The notes under the pieces were generated by a model. The model was given only the letters and a program-made list of their open reading frames with translations. It was not told the DNA's origin and ran no database searches. Of a DNA stretch of 64,000 bases, positions 62,901-64,000 are shown piece after piece; the first letter of the stretch is position 1; the number at the start of each line of letters is the position of its first letter. The stretch lies in the NCBI GenBank assembly GCA_907165135.1, contig OU015567.1:9491001-9555000 (forward strand), given 5' to 3'. Position numbers and translations under genes: made by a program. The stretch comes from Oikopleura dioica (Eukaryota > Chordata > Appendicularia > Copelata > Oikopleuridae).

Positions 62901-64000
62901 ATAACAGTACCAAGAATAAGATATTTTAACTTTTTTTAATGTTTCTCTCAACGGTTCGAATTTAAATTACCTGCTTCAGCTTATTTTTGTTAATTGTTCC
63001 CAATAGATGAACAACTCGACGAATTATTTTCTACAACCTCTAACACTAATTAACTCAATGTTCCAAGCGCTTGTTAGACTATTCACTAGAAATTTTCCAC
63101 TGTCGATGTCGAAGATCTTCTTGCTGAGTCACGTGATGAGATTATTTGTTAACAAAACAGCTTATCTATCGCTAGAAATAATGTTTTGGCTCCTGTGGCA
63201 AGGCGGAGAAACAACATCGAATATTATCACAATTATTCTAAATGTGAGGCTTATTTTAGAGGATATGATGTCGCTTTAGAAGGACAGGATTCTTGCGACA
63301 TGTGTACGCCGGCAACATACGACCCGAGTTGGGTTTTGAAGGGTGTGCTCACAATAATCAAATGCTCTCGACGCAGTAAATTTGCTTCATAAATACGCTT
63401 AGGTTAAATTCGTCTTAGTGCTTAGGATCGTTGATAAAACACTTCATCATTCGAAAGAGTAGAGCACTGTTTCATTTGGAGCGAATAATCTTAAGCCTGA
63501 GCAGCTCGAAATTCAGAGCTTGAACTATTGAAGATGCTTCTCTTAATTATCGAGACATCTTTAAAAAATAAGAGCAACGTGAGGAAGTAAAGCGATACAG
63601 AATCTCGGATATGATGTTCGTTGAAAATGCCTTTGAAGCTCTTAAGATTAACCCTGCTCAGTCATCTTCGCGGGTCTAGACACGCGTGGCATGGAGATAT
63701 CTTTTGTCAGCGCTTGACCTGAACATTTTATCTGTATAGAAATGGAAAGGAAGAAAACGTTGCCACTGTTTTTCCTTTGTGTTTTTATAAAAGAAATCTC
63801 ATCACGTTCCTGAAAGGGTCGAAAAGATAATCAGACAAGAAATCTGACATGCGTCGCTTCCCAATAAAACACACTCCCATGCTTTCTTTCTTCATCGCCA
63901 AGTCTCCAAGTCCATGTTCGGTCGCAATCGCTTTCACCACGTTTTTATTCAACGAGCCTAGAGGAAACTCCACTATATTCTGGGTGTTCACTTTGGTCAA
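59910..64000 (-). CDS. TRMU: TRMU/MnmA mitochondrial tRNA-specific 2-thiouridylase, C-terminal part (N-terminus outside window)
   Basis: Minus-strand exons found: 64000-63810 (partial), 62718-62614, 60710-60481, 60326-60215, 60133-59910. The first has [19 protein letters not shown], the family hallmark with the catalytic Cys that receives the sulfur. The next has [11 protein letters not shown], matching the YTIGQR region. Then come [14 protein letters not shown] and the C-terminal barrel ending [10 protein letters not shown] and EMLLVGGGCI. TRMU puts the 2-thio group on U34 of mitochondrial tRNA-Lys, -Glu and -Gln. The first donor is GA (TTCAG then GAACGTG). The donor after VVVG reads AT. At least one short exon between 63808 and 62719 is missing, because the phases of its neighbours (2 and 1) do not meet. 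About 60 residues after GGGCI form an unusual extension ([20 protein letters not shown]). Confidence 0.82.

Noticed and set aside
63007-63392. Plus-strand frames within a TRMU intron
   Set aside because: Some protein-like stretches, but no start, splice or family support.

Overview
The window is eukaryotic nuclear DNA. It most resembles a compact appendicularian tunicate genome such as Oikopleura dioica; this is inferred from gene structure, not from a species marker. Genes are split by very short introns (four of exactly 47 nt, others 31-70 nt). Several introns can only be placed if non-GT donors are used (GA, AT, GG, GC). Proteins are animal-type: heparan sulfate 3-O-sulfotransferase, VPS13B, XBP1, EGF+ZP, ADP/ATP carrier and mitochondrial TRMU. 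All exon models were joined by hand from splice signals and reading-frame phase, with no transcript support.

Layout. 1-11299 (+): most of a VPS13B/COH1-like lipid-transfer protein entering from the left edge. Its first visible intron (17-1685) holds a complete heparan sulfate 3-O-sulfotransferase-like gene on the minus strand (30-1647, 7 exons, 366 aa). 11454-11738 (-): a small secreted protein that ends tail-to-tail with VPS13B. 12.1-17.6 kb: a transposon block with a TTAA-flanked element (another element nested in it), a 1.65-kb hAT-type element with 8-bp target duplications and a fold-back core, and a 632-bp hAT-type MITE. A 5-exon unknown gene (15961-16598) sits between the two hAT elements, and a 3-exon unknown gene (17574-17973, minus) abuts the last one. 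18351-18632 (+): a second small secreted protein sharing an unusual motif with the first.

19202-22720 (+): an 11-exon gene for a 705-aa protein with seven eight-cysteine modules. 27406-29344 (+): an XBP1-like bZIP factor in five exons (381 aa), whose long form needs no frameshift. 30055-30237 (-): a 60-aa secreted peptide. 30.3-43.9 kb is gene-poor, with TTAA-flanked MITEs and a 165-nt tandem duplication. 43976-45802 (+): an EGF+ZP transmembrane protein (7 exons, 445 aa). 50456-57474 (-): an ADP/ATP carrier with unusually long introns, lacking its first exon and perhaps one internal exon. 59910-64000 (-): the C-terminal part of a TRMU/MnmA tRNA 2-thiouridylase running off the right edge.

The genes do not form one pathway. 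The most original items are the SFNRGLNN-motif secreted pair, the eight-Cys modular protein, the non-GT introns supported by phase and homology, and the hAT element carrying two outward-facing copies of a lysine-rich protein tail.
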